DNA of 44,010 nucleotides from Gammaproteobacteria bacterium (GTDB lineage: Bacteria > Pseudomonadota > Gammaproteobacteria > Pseudomonadales > Azotimanducaceae), in assembly GCA_002684495.1 (NCBI GenBank), contig NYVG01000006.1, positions 1 through 44,010 on the forward strand, in the 5' to 3' direction. Positions 24,579 through 33,866 of the stretch are shown here, piece by piece. The translations under genes were made by a program, and so were the position numbers. Within the stretch, counting starts at the first letter, position 1. Each line of letters begins with the position of its first letter. The notes beneath the pieces were generated by a model. That model was not told the DNA's origin, made no database searches, and saw only the letters and a list, made by a program, of their open reading frames with translations.

Positions 24579-26603
24579 ATGTGGCGTAATTTGTTGGGAG
24601 CCAGCCTAGCCTTAGTCATGGTTGGCAGCGTCCATGGGGAGGAAAATGCCATCGAGGAAGTGGTGGTCACCGCTGGCAGCAGTATTCAGGCGCGTTTAGG
24701 TCAGAGTGGTAGTGGCACGGTACTGACCGCCAAGGAAATCCAGCAAATCGGCGCGACCCACGCCAGTGAGGCGTTAAACCGAGTGGCAGGCGTGTGGGTG
24801 AATCGGGGTTCAGGCCAAGAACATTTGACCGCCATTCGTTCGGCGGTGCTCACTGGCTCTGGCGCCTGTGGGGAATTCAGTTACCTGCAGGATGGCATAC
24901 CGATCAGACCTCATGGGTTCTGCAACATCAACAACCTCTTTGAGTTGAACACCGAGCAGGCGGCAGCCGTTGAAGTTTGGCGTGGCCCTGCCAGCGCCGT
25001 ACTCGGGGGCAACGCTCTGCACGGTGCGATTAACGTCATCACGCCCATACCCGATCAGAACAGTATTGCGATAGAGGCAGGCGCCTATAATTTTGGCCGG
25101 CTAAGTTTGCAAGGCGGCACGGAAGTGGCGGGTCATACTATTGGAGCAGCATTTGTCGGCACCAACTCTGGCGGCTACCGCGACGCCAGTGGCTATGGCC
25201 AGCAAAAGCTGTCGCTCAGTCACTTAGCAGACTTCGCTGGCTGGGCGGCGCGCAGCCATGTTACGGCCACCTTATTAAATCAAGAGACTGGCGGTTATGT
25301 GCGTGGCGAAAACGCCTACGAGGATGCGGATTTGCGTACCTCCAACCCCAACCCAGAAGCCTTTCGTGACGCGTGGTCGCTGCGCCTGAATTCCGAATTG
25401 AGACGCGACGCTTGGACGCTCAAGCCTTACGTCCGGCGATCACAAATGGCCTTTCTGCAGCATTTTTTGCCGGGGCAGCCGCTCGAGGAAAATGATCAGT
25501 CCAGTGTTGGTTTGATCGTCGAGCGGGACATCAGTACCGCAGCCACCGGGCTCAGTGTCGGTGGCCAGGTGGAATTTGTGTCCGGAGGCCTGCGTGAATT
25601 TCAGGAACAACCGACGACGGGCAGCAACTTTTTGGTGGCCACACGCCCAGCGGGACTGCACTACGATTATGACGTAAACAGTACGTTATTCGCGGCGTTC
25701 TATAATTTTGATTACAGCCTCTCTGACGACACGCGGTTAGTGCACAGCCTGCGTCTTGAAACGCTTAAATACGATTACACCAACAATCACATTGTCGGTA
25801 ATACCAAGGACGATGGCACCGCCTGTGGCTTTGGTGGTTGTTTATACACCCGGCCTGCCAGCCGTGAGGATGAATTCACCAACCTAGGCGCGCGGTTTGG
25901 GGTCGAACATGACTCGCAGCTGGGTATGCTGTATGTCACGGCGAGTAGCGGTTTCCGCCCGCCCCAAATCACTGAGCTGTATCGCCTTCGAGGCGGGCAG
26001 ACCATCGCAGACCTCAAGAGCGAACAGTTGTCGGCGCTGGAGATTGGCCTACGCAATGAGGGCTTAGCTGTTGCGCTGTTTGCAGAAAATACCCGTAATT
26101 ATTTGTTCCGTGACTCTGAGGCCTATAACGTCAGCGACGGTCGAACTCGGTCACGAGGTTTGGAGATCTCGCTCAGTCGTACTCTCGGTAAGCATAATCT
26201 GTCATTGGCGACGACTTACGCGCAGCACGAGTACGCGTTCGACCGTGCGGCGGATGGGCGCGAAACTATCAGTAGCGGTAACGCTATGGACTCGGCACCC
26301 AAGTGGTTTGGTCAGGCTGCATGGAGCACCCAGATCTCACCGGCTTTGCGCCATGAACTGGAGTTAAGCGCGGTTGGGCCGTACTACCTCAACGCGGCGA
26401 ACACCGCCGAATATGACGGACACACAGTTTTGAATTGGCGTGCTCAGTGGCAACCGCGCACTGATCTGGAGTGGTCGTTACGGCTCATGAATGTGCTGGA
26501 CGCGGAGTATGCAGATCGCGCCGACTTTGCTTTTGGCAGCTATCGTTATTTCCCGGCGATGCCGCGACATGTCTACTTAGGCGTGCGCCTTGCGTTGGAC
26601 TAA
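24579..26603 (+). CDS. TonB-dependent outer-membrane receptor
   Basis: A 674-residue gated beta-barrel for energy-dependent uptake. A signal peptide (1-20, ending VHG) is followed by the TonB box EEVVVTAG (26-33). The plug domain follows with AEALNRVAGVWV-like sequence (62-74), LQDGIPIRP and VEVWRGPASAVLGGNALHGAINVITP within 103-155. The barrel ends with the aromatic C-terminus YLGVRLALD. Two cysteine pairs are notable: Cys97/Cys115 in the plug and Cys416/Cys421 in a barrel loop (ACGFGGC). The start is ATG 24579 with AGGTG upstream. The substrate (iron chelate, haem, cobalamin, copper or other) cannot be told. It lies 141 bp before ccmA; that gap shows no clear signal beyond a possible TAGAAT -10 near 26706. 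Confidence 0.9.
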   Translation: MWRNLLGASLALVMVGSVHGEENAIEEVVVTAGSSIQARLGQSGSGTVLTAKEIQQIGATHASEALNRVAGVWVNRGSGQEHLTAIRSAVLTGSGACGEFSYLQDGIPIRPHGFCNINNLFELNTEQAAAVEVWRGPASAVLGGNALHGAINVITPIPDQNSIAIEAGAYNFGRLSLQGGTEVAGHTIGAAFVGTNSGGYRDASGYGQQKLSLSHLADFAGWAARSHVTATLLNQETGGYVRGENAYEDADLRTSNPNPEAFRDAWSLRLNSELRRDAWTLKPYVRRSQMAFLQHFLPGQPLEENDQSSVGLIVERDISTAATGLSVGGQVEFVSGGLREFQEQPTTGSNFLVATRPAGLHYDYDVNSTLFAAFYNFDYSLSDDTRLVHSLRLETLKYDYTNNHIVGNTKDDGTACGFGGCLYTRPASREDEFTNLGARFGVEHDSQLGMLYVTASSGFRPPQITELYRLRGGQTIADLKSEQLSALEIGLRNEGLAVALFAENTRNYLFRDSEAYNVSDGRTRSRGLEISLSRTLGKHNLSLATTYAQHEYAFDRAADGRETISSGNAMDSAPKWFGQAAWSTQISPALRHELELSAVGPYYLNAANTAEYDGHTVLNWRAQWQPRTDLEWSLRLMNVLDAEYADRADFAFGSYRYFPAMPRHVYLGVRLALD

Positions 26604-26744
26604 TTTGGTGTGGCGTCGGCGAGTAATCTAATCCCCGAGCGGCAGTGCTTGTAGACGCTTGTTAGACCACTCATATGGGTGTGGGTGTCGCGGCACGGGT
26701 TCGGGTAGAATAGGCGGCGAATATTCATCCCATACGGGCTGGCC

Positions 26745-27398
26745 GTGCTCGATCATTCACTGCACATACAACAAGCTGACGATGAGTCACCGAGACCCGT
26801 AGAGACGGTATTGCGCATGCTGGATTTGTCCTGCCAGCGTGACCAGCGTGATCTGTTCGAACCGCTGAATTTAGTGGTCGCTCCCGGTGACTGTATAGAG
26901 CTTCTGGGGCCTAATGGCTCGGGGAAAAGCACCTTATTGAGGACTCTGGCAGGTTTGCACAGCCAGTATCGTGGTGAGTACAACAGTGTCACCGCGGTAT
27001 ACCAGGGACACCGTCTGGGTTTGGATGAATTGTTGTCGCCACTGGAGAATCTGGCTTGGTTTGCCGGACTGCAGGATCAGGGCCTGGACCGCGAGCGCGC
27101 ACTTGCAGTGCTAGCACGTCTGGGGCTGCTGGCAGAAGCTCATACATCCTGCTATCGGTTGTCAGCGGGCCAGCAACGGCGCGCCGCGATTGCTCGTTGG
27201 CTGCTTGCGGAGCAGCCGCTGTGGCTGCTCGATGAACCATTCAATGCGTTGGATGCACAGAGCCAAGCGCTGCTCAATGAGCTTTTGCACGAGCACTGTC
27301 AGGCGGGTGGTGCGGTAGTCTGCGCGACCCATTTACAGTTGCAGGTAGACGCTAAGGTGACCTTGGAACTCGAGCCGGTTGCCGGGGTCGTGGTATGA
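26745..27398 (+). CDS. ccmA: Haem export / cytochrome c biogenesis ATPase CcmA
   Basis: The ATPase of the CcmABCD complex, which uses ATP to release holo-CcmE from CcmC in the periplasmic haem-handling pathway. It has Walker A GPNGSGKST, signature LSAGQQRRAAIAR, Walker B LWLLDEPF and the H-loop CATHLQ. GTG 26745 gives 217 residues. ATG 26817 (MLDLSCQRDQRDLF) matches the usual start of the family more closely, and neither has a strong ribosome site. It overlaps ccmB by 4 bp (ATGA) and is the first gene of a nine-gene operon. Confidence 0.93.
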   Translation: MLDHSLHIQQADDESPRPVETVLRMLDLSCQRDQRDLFEPLNLVVAPGDCIELLGPNGSGKSTLLRTLAGLHSQYRGEYNSVTAVYQGHRLGLDELLSPLENLAWFAGLQDQGLDRERALAVLARLGLLAEAHTSCYRLSAGQQRRAAIARWLLAEQPLWLLDEPFNALDAQSQALLNELLHEHCQAGGAVVCATHLQLQVDAKVTLELEPVAGVVV

Positions 27399-28057
27399 AT
27401 CAGTTGCTGCAACGCGAGCTTACAGCGACCCTGCGTATTCGCGGCAGTGTCACTAACCCATTGGGATTTTTGTTGCTGAGCTTGTTGTTGTTTGCATTAG
27501 TAGACCCCAGCGCCCAAGACGCCCAGAACAGTTATTTGAGTGGCATATTTTGGGTGCTCATATTGCTGACTAACCTGTTGTCGTTGGACGCTATGTTTCG
27601 GCGCGATTTCGATAGCGGAGCCCTGGAGCAGATGCTCATAAGCGCGCATATGCCCTTTGTTGCGGTGTTGATGCGAATATTCGTGCACTGGTTGAGTTCC
27701 GGGCTGTTAATGACCTTATTTGTGCCATTGTTTGGTGTATTGCTGGGCCTTGAAAGTGAGACCTTTTTACCGATCATGTTGGTAATGGTAGTGGGGACTC
27801 CGGCCCTGAGTTTGCTCGGCAGCATTGGTGCTGCGTTGACGGTGGGTTTTAGCCGTGGCGGAACGATATTGGCACTATTAATCTTGCCACTGTTTTTACC
27901 GGTACTTATCTTCGGCAGCGCATGTATTAGTGCAGCCGTAAGTGGCCTAAGCTTTGCAGCGCCGCTTACCTGGCTTGGGCTGTTCAGTTCTAGTTCCCTA
28001 CTGTTGGCACCTTGGGCGACGTGGGCCGCATTGAAAATCAGTGTTGAAATGCAATGA
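27395..28057 (+). CDS. ccmB: Haem exporter permease CcmB
   Basis: A 220-residue six-helix inner-membrane protein, the permease-like partner of CcmA. The N-terminus carries the cytoplasmic LLQRELTATLRIRGSVTNPL segment, followed by LLFALVDPSA and RDFDSGALEQMLIS (about 68-81), which are typical of CcmB. The remaining sequence is strongly hydrophobic with glycine-rich helices. Length matches the E. coli protein (220). It overlaps ccmA by 4 bp and precedes ccmC by 43 bp. Confidence 0.93.
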   Translation: MNQLLQRELTATLRIRGSVTNPLGFLLLSLLLFALVDPSAQDAQNSYLSGIFWVLILLTNLLSLDAMFRRDFDSGALEQMLISAHMPFVAVLMRIFVHWLSSGLLMTLFVPLFGVLLGLESETFLPIMLVMVVGTPALSLLGSIGAALTVGFSRGGTILALLILPLFLPVLIFGSACISAAVSGLSFAAPLTWLGLFSSSSLLLAPWATWAALKISVEMQ

Positions 28058-28100
28058 AAAATAACCATAAAGACGCCATGCAAAAACAAGGAGCGGTCCA

Positions 28101-28892
28101 TTGAGCGGGTCGGTTGCTGCATCTTTGAAACAACTTTGGCACAAGCTGGGGTCGCCGCGCTGGTTCTATCAGATTACCCGCAATTGGGTGCGTGGCTTTG
28201 GCGCTATGGCAGCAGTATTGCTGATTGTGGGCTGCGTATGGGGTCTTGCATTTGCTCCGCCAGATTATCAGCAGGGCAATAGTTTTCGCATTATGTACGT
28301 GCACGTGCCCGCAGCCATGGTTTCCCAATCACTTTATCTGGGTATGGGCGTAGCAGGATTCATTGGTTTGGTGTGGCGCATGAAGCTTGCAGATGTGGCG
28401 ATTGCGGCAACCCTGCCGTTGGGGATTACCCTGACAGCTTTAGCCTTGTTCTCAGGCAGTGTCTGGGGTCGCCCAACCTGGGGCAGTTGGTGGGAGTGGG
28501 ATGGGCGCACTGTTTCGACGCTGGTTATGTTATTCCTTTATCTGGGGATATATGCCCTGCGCGAAGCCATTGCGGAGGCGGATCTACGCGCCCGAGCGGC
28601 AGCGCTGGTGAGTTTAGTCGGTACAGTTAATATTCCTGTGATTAAGTATTCTGTGGAATGGTGGAATACCTTGCACCAACCTGCGTCGTTTACCCTCACG
28701 GAGAAGCCCGCGATGCCGGCTGAAATGTGGCTGCCTTTGCTGGTTATGGTTTTGGGGTTTTATTGTTTCGCGGGGCACAATGTGCTGTCGCGGATGCGCC
28801 TAGAGATCTTGCGCCGCGAAGCCAATACACGCTGGGTAGCTGAACTCTTCGCGGCTAAGCCAGCCTCGCCTTTAATAACCAAAGAGACTTAG
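28101..28892 (+). CDS. ccmC: Haem handling protein CcmC
   Basis: An inner-membrane protein of the haem-handling family that loads haem onto CcmE. The WWD signature [10 protein letters not shown] is at about 131-140, flanked by periplasmic histidines (YVHVPAAM near 66-73 and NTLHQPASF near 189-197) that ligate haem. Six transmembrane helices are evident. The start is TTG 28101 supported by AAGGAG 8 nt upstream, an example where the ribosome site decides a non-ATG start. At 263 residues it is slightly longer than E. coli CcmC (245) because of N- and C-terminal tails. Confidence 0.94.
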   Translation: MSGSVAASLKQLWHKLGSPRWFYQITRNWVRGFGAMAAVLLIVGCVWGLAFAPPDYQQGNSFRIMYVHVPAAMVSQSLYLGMGVAGFIGLVWRMKLADVAIAATLPLGITLTALALFSGSVWGRPTWGSWWEWDGRTVSTLVMLFLYLGIYALREAIAEADLRARAAALVSLVGTVNIPVIKYSVEWWNTLHQPASFTLTEKPAMPAEMWLPLLVMVLGFYCFAGHNVLSRMRLEILRREANTRWVAELFAAKPASPLITKET

Positions 28893-28901
28893 CGCAGCAC
28901 T

Positions 28902-29117
28902 ATGTATTTCTCAACAATAGGCGAGCTGATTGCCATGGATGGTCATGGTAGTTTCGTATGGTTAGCCTACGGCACTACTGTTTTGGTGTTACTGATCAAT
29001 TTGGTGGCTACGCGTCTAGCCACGCGCAAACAGGAAAGCGCGTTGCGTTGGCGCCAAGAGGTTGCAGCGTTACAACAGCAGCAAACTAGCAACACAACGG
29101 AGCAGAACGATTCATGA
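28902..29117 (+). CDS. ccmD: Haem exporter protein CcmD
   Basis: A 71-residue single-pass membrane protein that stabilises the CcmABC-CcmE complex. It has the family pattern: a short N-terminal [13 protein letters not shown] segment (12-24), a hydrophobic helix [19 protein letters not shown], and a charged coiled cytoplasmic tail rich in Gln. It starts at ATG 28902, 9 bp after ccmC. An internal ATG at 28935 (MDGHG) would be closer to the usual start. It overlaps ccmE by 4 bp. Confidence 0.9.
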   Translation: MYFSTIGELIAMDGHGSFVWLAYGTTVLVLLINLVATRLATRKQESALRWRQEVAALQQQQTSNTTEQNDS

Positions 29118-29584
29118 ATCCGAAGCGCAAGCAGCGACTTTTTATGACGTCCTTTGTACTGGTGGCAACTGCACTCACCGTGTCGTTAGTATTCATGGCG
29201 TTAGAGCAGAATATGAATATGTTCTATCCCCCGGCTGATGTTGCTCAGGGCAAGGTGCCACTCAATCAAACGGTGCGTGCCGGAGGCATGGTGTTGGAGG
29301 GCAGTGTAGAGCGGGCTAGCGACAGTTTGGCGGTAATTTTTACGCTGACAGATCATCAGGGCGCTGACTTTGTGGTCGCGTATACGGGGATTCTGCCTGA
29401 TCTATTTCGCGAAGGTCAGGGCATACTGGTTGAGGGTGAACTGAATCGAGCAGGGGTTTTCGAGGCTGTTGAAGTGCTGGCGAAGCATGATGAAAACTAC
29501 ATGCCGCCCGAATTGATGGACATGCCCGGAGCCGCGCCTGCCACCGCCTCTAACAAGGCGCTACCGGGACTTGGTGAGCGCTAA
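29114..29584 (+). CDS. ccmE: Periplasmic haem chaperone CcmE
   Basis: A 156-residue membrane-anchored haem chaperone. The N-terminus is [11 protein letters not shown] followed by one helix (about 11-28). The OB-fold domain includes [13 protein letters not shown] and [21 protein letters not shown]. The haem-binding histidine is His125 in [12 protein letters not shown], with the ligand tyrosine Tyr129 four residues on. It overlaps ccmD by 4 bp and ccmF by 1 bp. Confidence 0.95.
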   Translation: MNPKRKQRLFMTSFVLVATALTVSLVFMALEQNMNMFYPPADVAQGKVPLNQTVRAGGMVLEGSVERASDSLAVIFTLTDHQGADFVVAYTGILPDLFREGQGILVEGELNRAGVFEAVEVLAKHDENYMPPELMDMPGAAPATASNKALPGLGER

Positions 29585-31518
29585 TGATTCCAGAGCTTGG
29601 GCTATACAGTTTGATTTTGGCGGGATGTCTGGCCCTAGCTACCAGTGGCGGTGGGCTGTTGGCGGCTGGAAATCCGCTGCTGCAGCGTTGGGTGTTGTCC
29701 CTGACAGTAGGGCAGTGTTTGTTCTGTGCCTTGGCCTTTGCTGCCTTGGTTTGGTCATTTGCTACTGACGATTTCAGCGTCGCCTATGTCGCTAATCATT
29801 CGAATTCTTTACTGCCGTGGTATTACAAAGTCAGCGCGACCTGGGGCGGCCATGAAGGCTCGTTCTTGCTGTGGATTTTGATTATGAGCAGTTGGATGCT
29901 GGCCTTAGCCCTGCGCAGTCATAACTATCCTCCGCCTCTGGTGACCCGCGTGTTGGCGGTGTTGGCATTGATGAATTTAGGCTTCATCTGCTTTGCTGTT
30001 TTCACCAGTAATCCGTTTTTGCGCTTGATACCCATGACCCCTGCGGACGGTGCTGACCTTAACCCACTGTTGCAAGACTTTGGGCTAATCGTGCACCCCC
30101 CGTTACTCTATTGTGGGTATGTGGGGCTGGCGGTACCGTTTGCCTTTGCTGTCGCCGCGCTCCTAGAAGGGCGCGTTGATGCGACGTGGGCGCGTTGGTG
30201 TAAGACTTGGACCAACATGGCCTGGGCGTTCCTTACCCTAGGAATTACCTTGGGCAGTTGGTGGGCATACTACGAACTGGGTTGGGGTGGTTGGTGGTTC
30301 TGGGATCCGGTGGAGAACGCTTCCTTCATGCCATGGCTGGCTGCGACTGCGCTGGTTCATTCGCTGGCTGTTACGGACAAGCGCGGTGTTTTCAAGAGTT
30401 GGACACTATTGTTGGCGATCGCTGGGTTTTCTCTGTCTTTACTGGGGGCCTTCATAGTGCGGTCTGGGGTTCTAACCTCGGTTCACTCGTTTGCGGTAGA
30501 TCCAGAGCGTGGCTTATTTATTCTGCTATTTTTGTTATTGGTGGTCGGTGGTTCGCTGACCTTGTACGCGTTTCGTGCAGGTCGGGGGTTCATCCATGTG
30601 TCCTATGGGCTGCTCAGCCGCGAATTTTTCATGCTTATTAACAACGTGATATTAGTGGTGTCGCTAGCGGTGGTGTTGTGGGGCACTCTGGCACCTATCG
30701 CATACGAGGCGGTCACCGACGCGAAAATTTCTGTAGGGCCACCATTTTTTAACGTCTTTTATGTGCCCTTAGGTTGTGCGCTGGCTGCCGTGCTTGCGTT
30801 ATTACCGGGAATTAACTGGAAGCGCACAGACCCTGCGCGGCTCCAGCCTATTCTGGTCGCTGGACTTTGGGGTCTATTGGTCGCGGTGTTGGTCTGGTTC
30901 ATCCTCGATCCGGCGACGTTGACGGTTGCCACTGCTGTGGGTCTTGGGGCTTGGATTGGGGTTACTCATGGGGTGGATTTGTGGCGCAAGCGCAAAGCTC
31001 TGTCGCGAGCTTATATAGGCATGACCATGGCACACCTAGGGTTCGCGGCAACCATCATTGGCATTGCTATAACCGCTACCCAGTCGGTGGAACGTGATGT
31101 GCGCATGTTGCCTCAGGATAGAATCGAATTGGCCGGTATGGAGGTGACTTTCCTCGGGGTCAAGGCTGTGGACGGGCCGAATTATCGGGCACAACAGGGT
31201 GTATTCGTAGTGAATCATGGCAGCGGGAGCTTTTCCTTGCGTCCGGAAAAGCGGCGTTATCTTTCCGGTGGCAATGTGATGACTGAAGCAGGTATTCATG
31301 CCGGATGGTTCGGTGATACCTACATCGCTCTGGGGGAGCCATTAGACGCATCCCAAGGCGCTTGGGCTGTGCGCTTGCATTACAAGCCGCTGGTTCGATG
31401 GATCTGGCTGGGTGCGGTATTGATGGCCCTAGGCGGCATGCTGGCGATTTTGGATAGACGTTACCGTAGGTTGCGGGCGCGGCAACTAACCGCGGGTATG
31501 GCGGCGGCCGCATCATGA
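29584..31518 (+). CDS. ccmF: Cytochrome c haem lyase subunit CcmF
   Basis: A 644-residue polytopic membrane protein that, with CcmH/I, ligates haem to apocytochrome c. The WWD motif [19 protein letters not shown] lies at about 235-253. Conserved histidine segments [10 protein letters not shown] (near 92), [14 protein letters not shown] (near 170) and [11 protein letters not shown] (near 303) are all present. Length matches E. coli CcmF (647). It overlaps ccmE by 1 bp and ccmG by 4 bp. Confidence 0.95.
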   Translation: MIPELGLYSLILAGCLALATSGGGLLAAGNPLLQRWVLSLTVGQCLFCALAFAALVWSFATDDFSVAYVANHSNSLLPWYYKVSATWGGHEGSFLLWILIMSSWMLALALRSHNYPPPLVTRVLAVLALMNLGFICFAVFTSNPFLRLIPMTPADGADLNPLLQDFGLIVHPPLLYCGYVGLAVPFAFAVAALLEGRVDATWARWCKTWTNMAWAFLTLGITLGSWWAYYELGWGGWWFWDPVENASFMPWLAATALVHSLAVTDKRGVFKSWTLLLAIAGFSLSLLGAFIVRSGVLTSVHSFAVDPERGLFILLFLLLVVGGSLTLYAFRAGRGFIHVSYGLLSREFFMLINNVILVVSLAVVLWGTLAPIAYEAVTDAKISVGPPFFNVFYVPLGCALAAVLALLPGINWKRTDPARLQPILVAGLWGLLVAVLVWFILDPATLTVATAVGLGAWIGVTHGVDLWRKRKALSRAYIGMTMAHLGFAATIIGIAITATQSVERDVRMLPQDRIELAGMEVTFLGVKAVDGPNYRAQQGVFVVNHGSGSFSLRPEKRRYLSGGNVMTEAGIHAGWFGDTYIALGEPLDASQGAWAVRLHYKPLVRWIWLGAVLMALGGMLAILDRRYRRLRARQLTAGMAAAAS

Positions 31519-32078
31519 CCAGAGCGCAGTTATTTGTGCCGTTGATCTTGTTCCTCGCGATCTGTGGCGTAGGTTTTGTTGGATTCAGCCTGACTGATCG
31601 ACACCAGTTGCCGTCGGCGCTACTGCATAAGCCTTTTCCAGAATTTCATGCTGCTTCGCTACTGGATACTGAGCGGCGCGTCAGTAAAAAAGATTTGTTA
31701 GGGCGGCCAACGTTGGTCAACATCTGGGCGACCTGGTGCCCGACCTGTAAGAGTGAGCATGACGAGTTGCTGCGTATAGCAGCAGGTACGGATGTGCGGT
31801 TGGTTGGGGTCAACTACAAGGACGACTCGGCCCAGGCGCGCAATTGGCTGTCGCAGTTTGGTAATCCTTACGAACTGGTTATTGTCGATGCTGACGGCGC
31901 CTTAGGGGTGGAACTGGGCGTATACGGTGCACCAGAAACGTTTTTGCTCGATCGATCTGGCAAGGTAATTTACAAGCGCGTTGGTGATGTGAATCCACGT
32001 ATCTGGCGTGATGAACTGCAGCCCCGATTTGCTGATCTAGGGGTGCGGATTGACCCTGAAATGCTGGGTCTGCAATGA
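31515..32078 (+). CDS. ccmG: Thiol:disulfide interchange protein CcmG/DsbE
   Basis: A 187-residue periplasmic thioredoxin-like protein anchored by an N-terminal helix (about 7-24). It reduces apocytochrome or CcmH cysteines before haem attachment. The active site [14 protein letters not shown] gives redox cysteines 75 and 78. [19 protein letters not shown] near 135-153 carries the cis-proline and the GAPETF motif specific to CcmG. It overlaps its neighbours by 4 bp on both sides. Confidence 0.95.
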   Translation: MTRAQLFVPLILFLAICGVGFVGFSLTDRHQLPSALLHKPFPEFHAASLLDTERRVSKKDLLGRPTLVNIWATWCPTCKSEHDELLRIAAGTDVRLVGVNYKDDSAQARNWLSQFGNPYELVIVDADGALGVELGVYGAPETFLLDRSGKVIYKRVGDVNPRIWRDELQPRFADLGVRIDPEMLGLQ

Positions 32079-32539
32079 GCAAGCTTATCGCCTTGGTTAT
32101 TCTATTGGGCGGCATAATGAGCGAAACCCATGCCGCCTCCACTGTAGATGTGCTGACCTTTGAGTCCGAGCAGCAACAGCGTCGTTACAAGACGCTGATT
32201 GATGAGTTTCGCTGTCCCAAGTGCCTAAATACCAATCTGTCAGGAAGTGATGCGCCCATCGCACAGGATTTGCGCCGCAGTGTTTATCGGCTGGTGCGTG
32301 ATGGCCACCCAGATCAATACATCCGGGATTTTCTGCAACAGCGCTATGGCGACTTTGTTTTATATAAACCACCGTTTTCCGGGCGTACCGCGTTTATCTG
32401 GCTCATTCCCATTGGCCTGCTGCTGCTTGGTATGGCCATCCTGTTCGCGCTGCAAAGTCGAGGTCGGCGCCAGCAGGCGGTGGCTTTGAGCGTGGCAGAG
32501 ATTAAACGCTTAGATGAGTTGCTGGCCAACGATGACTAG
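32075..32539 (+). CDS. ccmH: Cytochrome c maturation protein CcmH (N-terminal domain type)
   Basis: A 154-residue periplasmic thiol oxidoreductase of the haem lyase complex. A signal peptide (1-21) is followed by [19 protein letters not shown] with redox cysteines 47 and 50, the family LRCxxC-type motif. A single helix (about 106-124, [16 protein letters not shown]) anchors it, and the C-terminus is cytoplasmic. This is the short form in which the TPR part is encoded separately as ccmI, unlike the fused E. coli protein. It overlaps ccmI by 8 bp. Confidence 0.94.
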   Translation: MSKLIALVILLGGIMSETHAASTVDVLTFESEQQQRRYKTLIDEFRCPKCLNTNLSGSDAPIAQDLRRSVYRLVRDGHPDQYIRDFLQQRYGDFVLYKPPFSGRTAFIWLIPIGLLLLGMAILFALQSRGRRQQAVALSVAEIKRLDELLANDD

Positions 32540-33707
32540 TGGGCTGGGTTTTATCGCTCTGGCGCTGCTGGCTCTGGCTTTTATGGTGGCGCCGTTGCTG
32601 GGTGCAAGAGCTGGCGATGCTGTTAATTGGCGTGCCATTGGCGCCCATCGGCACTGGTACAAGCAGCGTTTACAGGAGCTGGATCAAGAAGTCGTGGATG
32701 CTGAGGCGCGCGAGGCTTTGCAGCAGGAACTTGCAGCGGTAGTGCTGGCAGAGGACGATCACGCAGCGGCGGGTCAAGATACCGAGATCAAGACAATTGC
32801 CCGCAGTTGGACTCTGATTGCGAGTGTGGTGGCCTTGATGCTCAGCGCAGTGGTCTATCAAAGTCAGGGTGATTCGGGCTCTTCACTGATCCAAGGCGCA
32901 GAAGTTGTTTTAACTCTCGATGAGAGCCAGCAAGGCGAAGCGCTACGGGTTTGGCAACAGCGCCTGCAAGACCGTGTTGCGAATGCGCCGGAGGATGCCA
33001 AAAGCTGGTATCTGCTGGGCCATACGCTACTGAAACTCGGTGATTTACCAAACGCGGTACAGGCATTTGCTACAACTGATACGTTGGTGGGTCAGGATGT
33101 TAGTGTCAAAACATACTGGTTGCAGGCGCGACTGTTTGCTAATCAAGGCGTGTTGGACGGGACCAGCGAAGCGATCGCCAACGACATACTTGCATTGGAG
33201 CCGAATAATGGGCCGGTGCTTGAATTGCTGTCGGTTGCCATGATGCAGCGCGGCGACTTGCCACAAGCCATCAAATTTATGAACCGCGCACTCACGGCTT
33301 CGGTCAGCGTGGAACGGCAAATTGGCCTAGCCGGGGCAATGCGCGTGTTGCGCGGGCGTATGCAAAACGGTTCGCCCCAGGTGGAAGTCACAATTACGAC
33401 GCGGGAGCAGCCAGTTTCTGATGCCACCATATTTGTCGTTGCACGCCCGCCTGGCGGTGGCATGCCCTACGCTGCAGTGCGACGTCCGGCGGCGATGCTG
33501 CCGTTCACCGTGTTATTGGATGATCTGGTTAGTATGAGCGAACAGCGCATGTTATCCGCCGCCGAAGAATTTGAAGTGATGGTTCGTTTGAGTCGCAGCG
33601 GTATCGCCCAAGCTCAGGCGGATGATTGGGTATGGCGCTCCGGGACGCTGACTAAGCAAGATTATAAAGCCGGCAAGAAGCTGCAGGCTGCCCTTGAATC
33701 AGACTGA
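32532..33707 (+). CDS. ccmI: Apocytochrome c chaperone CcmI
   Basis: The TPR-containing subunit that presents apocytochrome c to the CcmF-CcmH haem lyase, 391 residues from ATG 32532 (the frame is open from TTG 32514). It has two N-terminal helices (about 4-24 and 90-108) separated by a cytoplasmic coiled region [21 protein letters not shown] periplasmic TPR region follows (about 130-250, including [21 protein letters not shown]), with a beta-rich C-terminal domain. It is the last gene of the ccm operon; smc follows after a 159-bp gap. Confidence 0.92.
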   Translation: MTSGLGFIALALLALAFMVAPLLGARAGDAVNWRAIGAHRHWYKQRLQELDQEVVDAEAREALQQELAAVVLAEDDHAAAGQDTEIKTIARSWTLIASVVALMLSAVVYQSQGDSGSSLIQGAEVVLTLDESQQGEALRVWQQRLQDRVANAPEDAKSWYLLGHTLLKLGDLPNAVQAFATTDTLVGQDVSVKTYWLQARLFANQGVLDGTSEAIANDILALEPNNGPVLELLSVAMMQRGDLPQAIKFMNRALTASVSVERQIGLAGAMRVLRGRMQNGSPQVEVTITTREQPVSDATIFVVARPPGGGMPYAAVRRPAAMLPFTVLLDDLVSMSEQRMLSAAEEFEVMVRLSRSGIAQAQADDWVWRSGTLTKQDYKAGKKLQAALESD

Positions 33708-33742
33708 GCGCCGGGGTGTTGCGGTTGATGCAGATGACAAAA

Positions 33743-33793
33743 CTGTTACCTAACAGGCTCTGATAGATTAGACTTCTGCAGGGCGACAGAAGT
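33743..33793 (+). promoter_or_regulatory. Candidate smc promoter with palindrome and hairpin
   Basis: TTACCT (33746-33751) and TAGACT (33769-33774) form a weak sigma70-like pair with a 17-bp spacer. The -35 element lies inside a palindrome, CTGTTA-CC-TAACAG (33743-33756). ACTTCTG (33772-33778) and CAGAAGT (33787-33793) make a perfect 7-bp stem with an 8-nt loop at the predicted start of transcription. Together these suggest a separate, possibly regulated promoter for smc. It was read by eye only. Confidence 0.35.
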
Positions 33794-33866
33794 GGATTTC
33801 GAGGGGTGATTTTGCTTTCAGTTTTGTCCAAGCCCTCTTTGACGACGAGCAGTATTTAAGGAATCT

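Noticed and set aside
33743-33756. LexA (SOS) box upstream of smc
   Set aside because: The CTGT and ACAG half-sites are separated by 6 bp, whereas the gammaproteobacterial LexA box needs 8.
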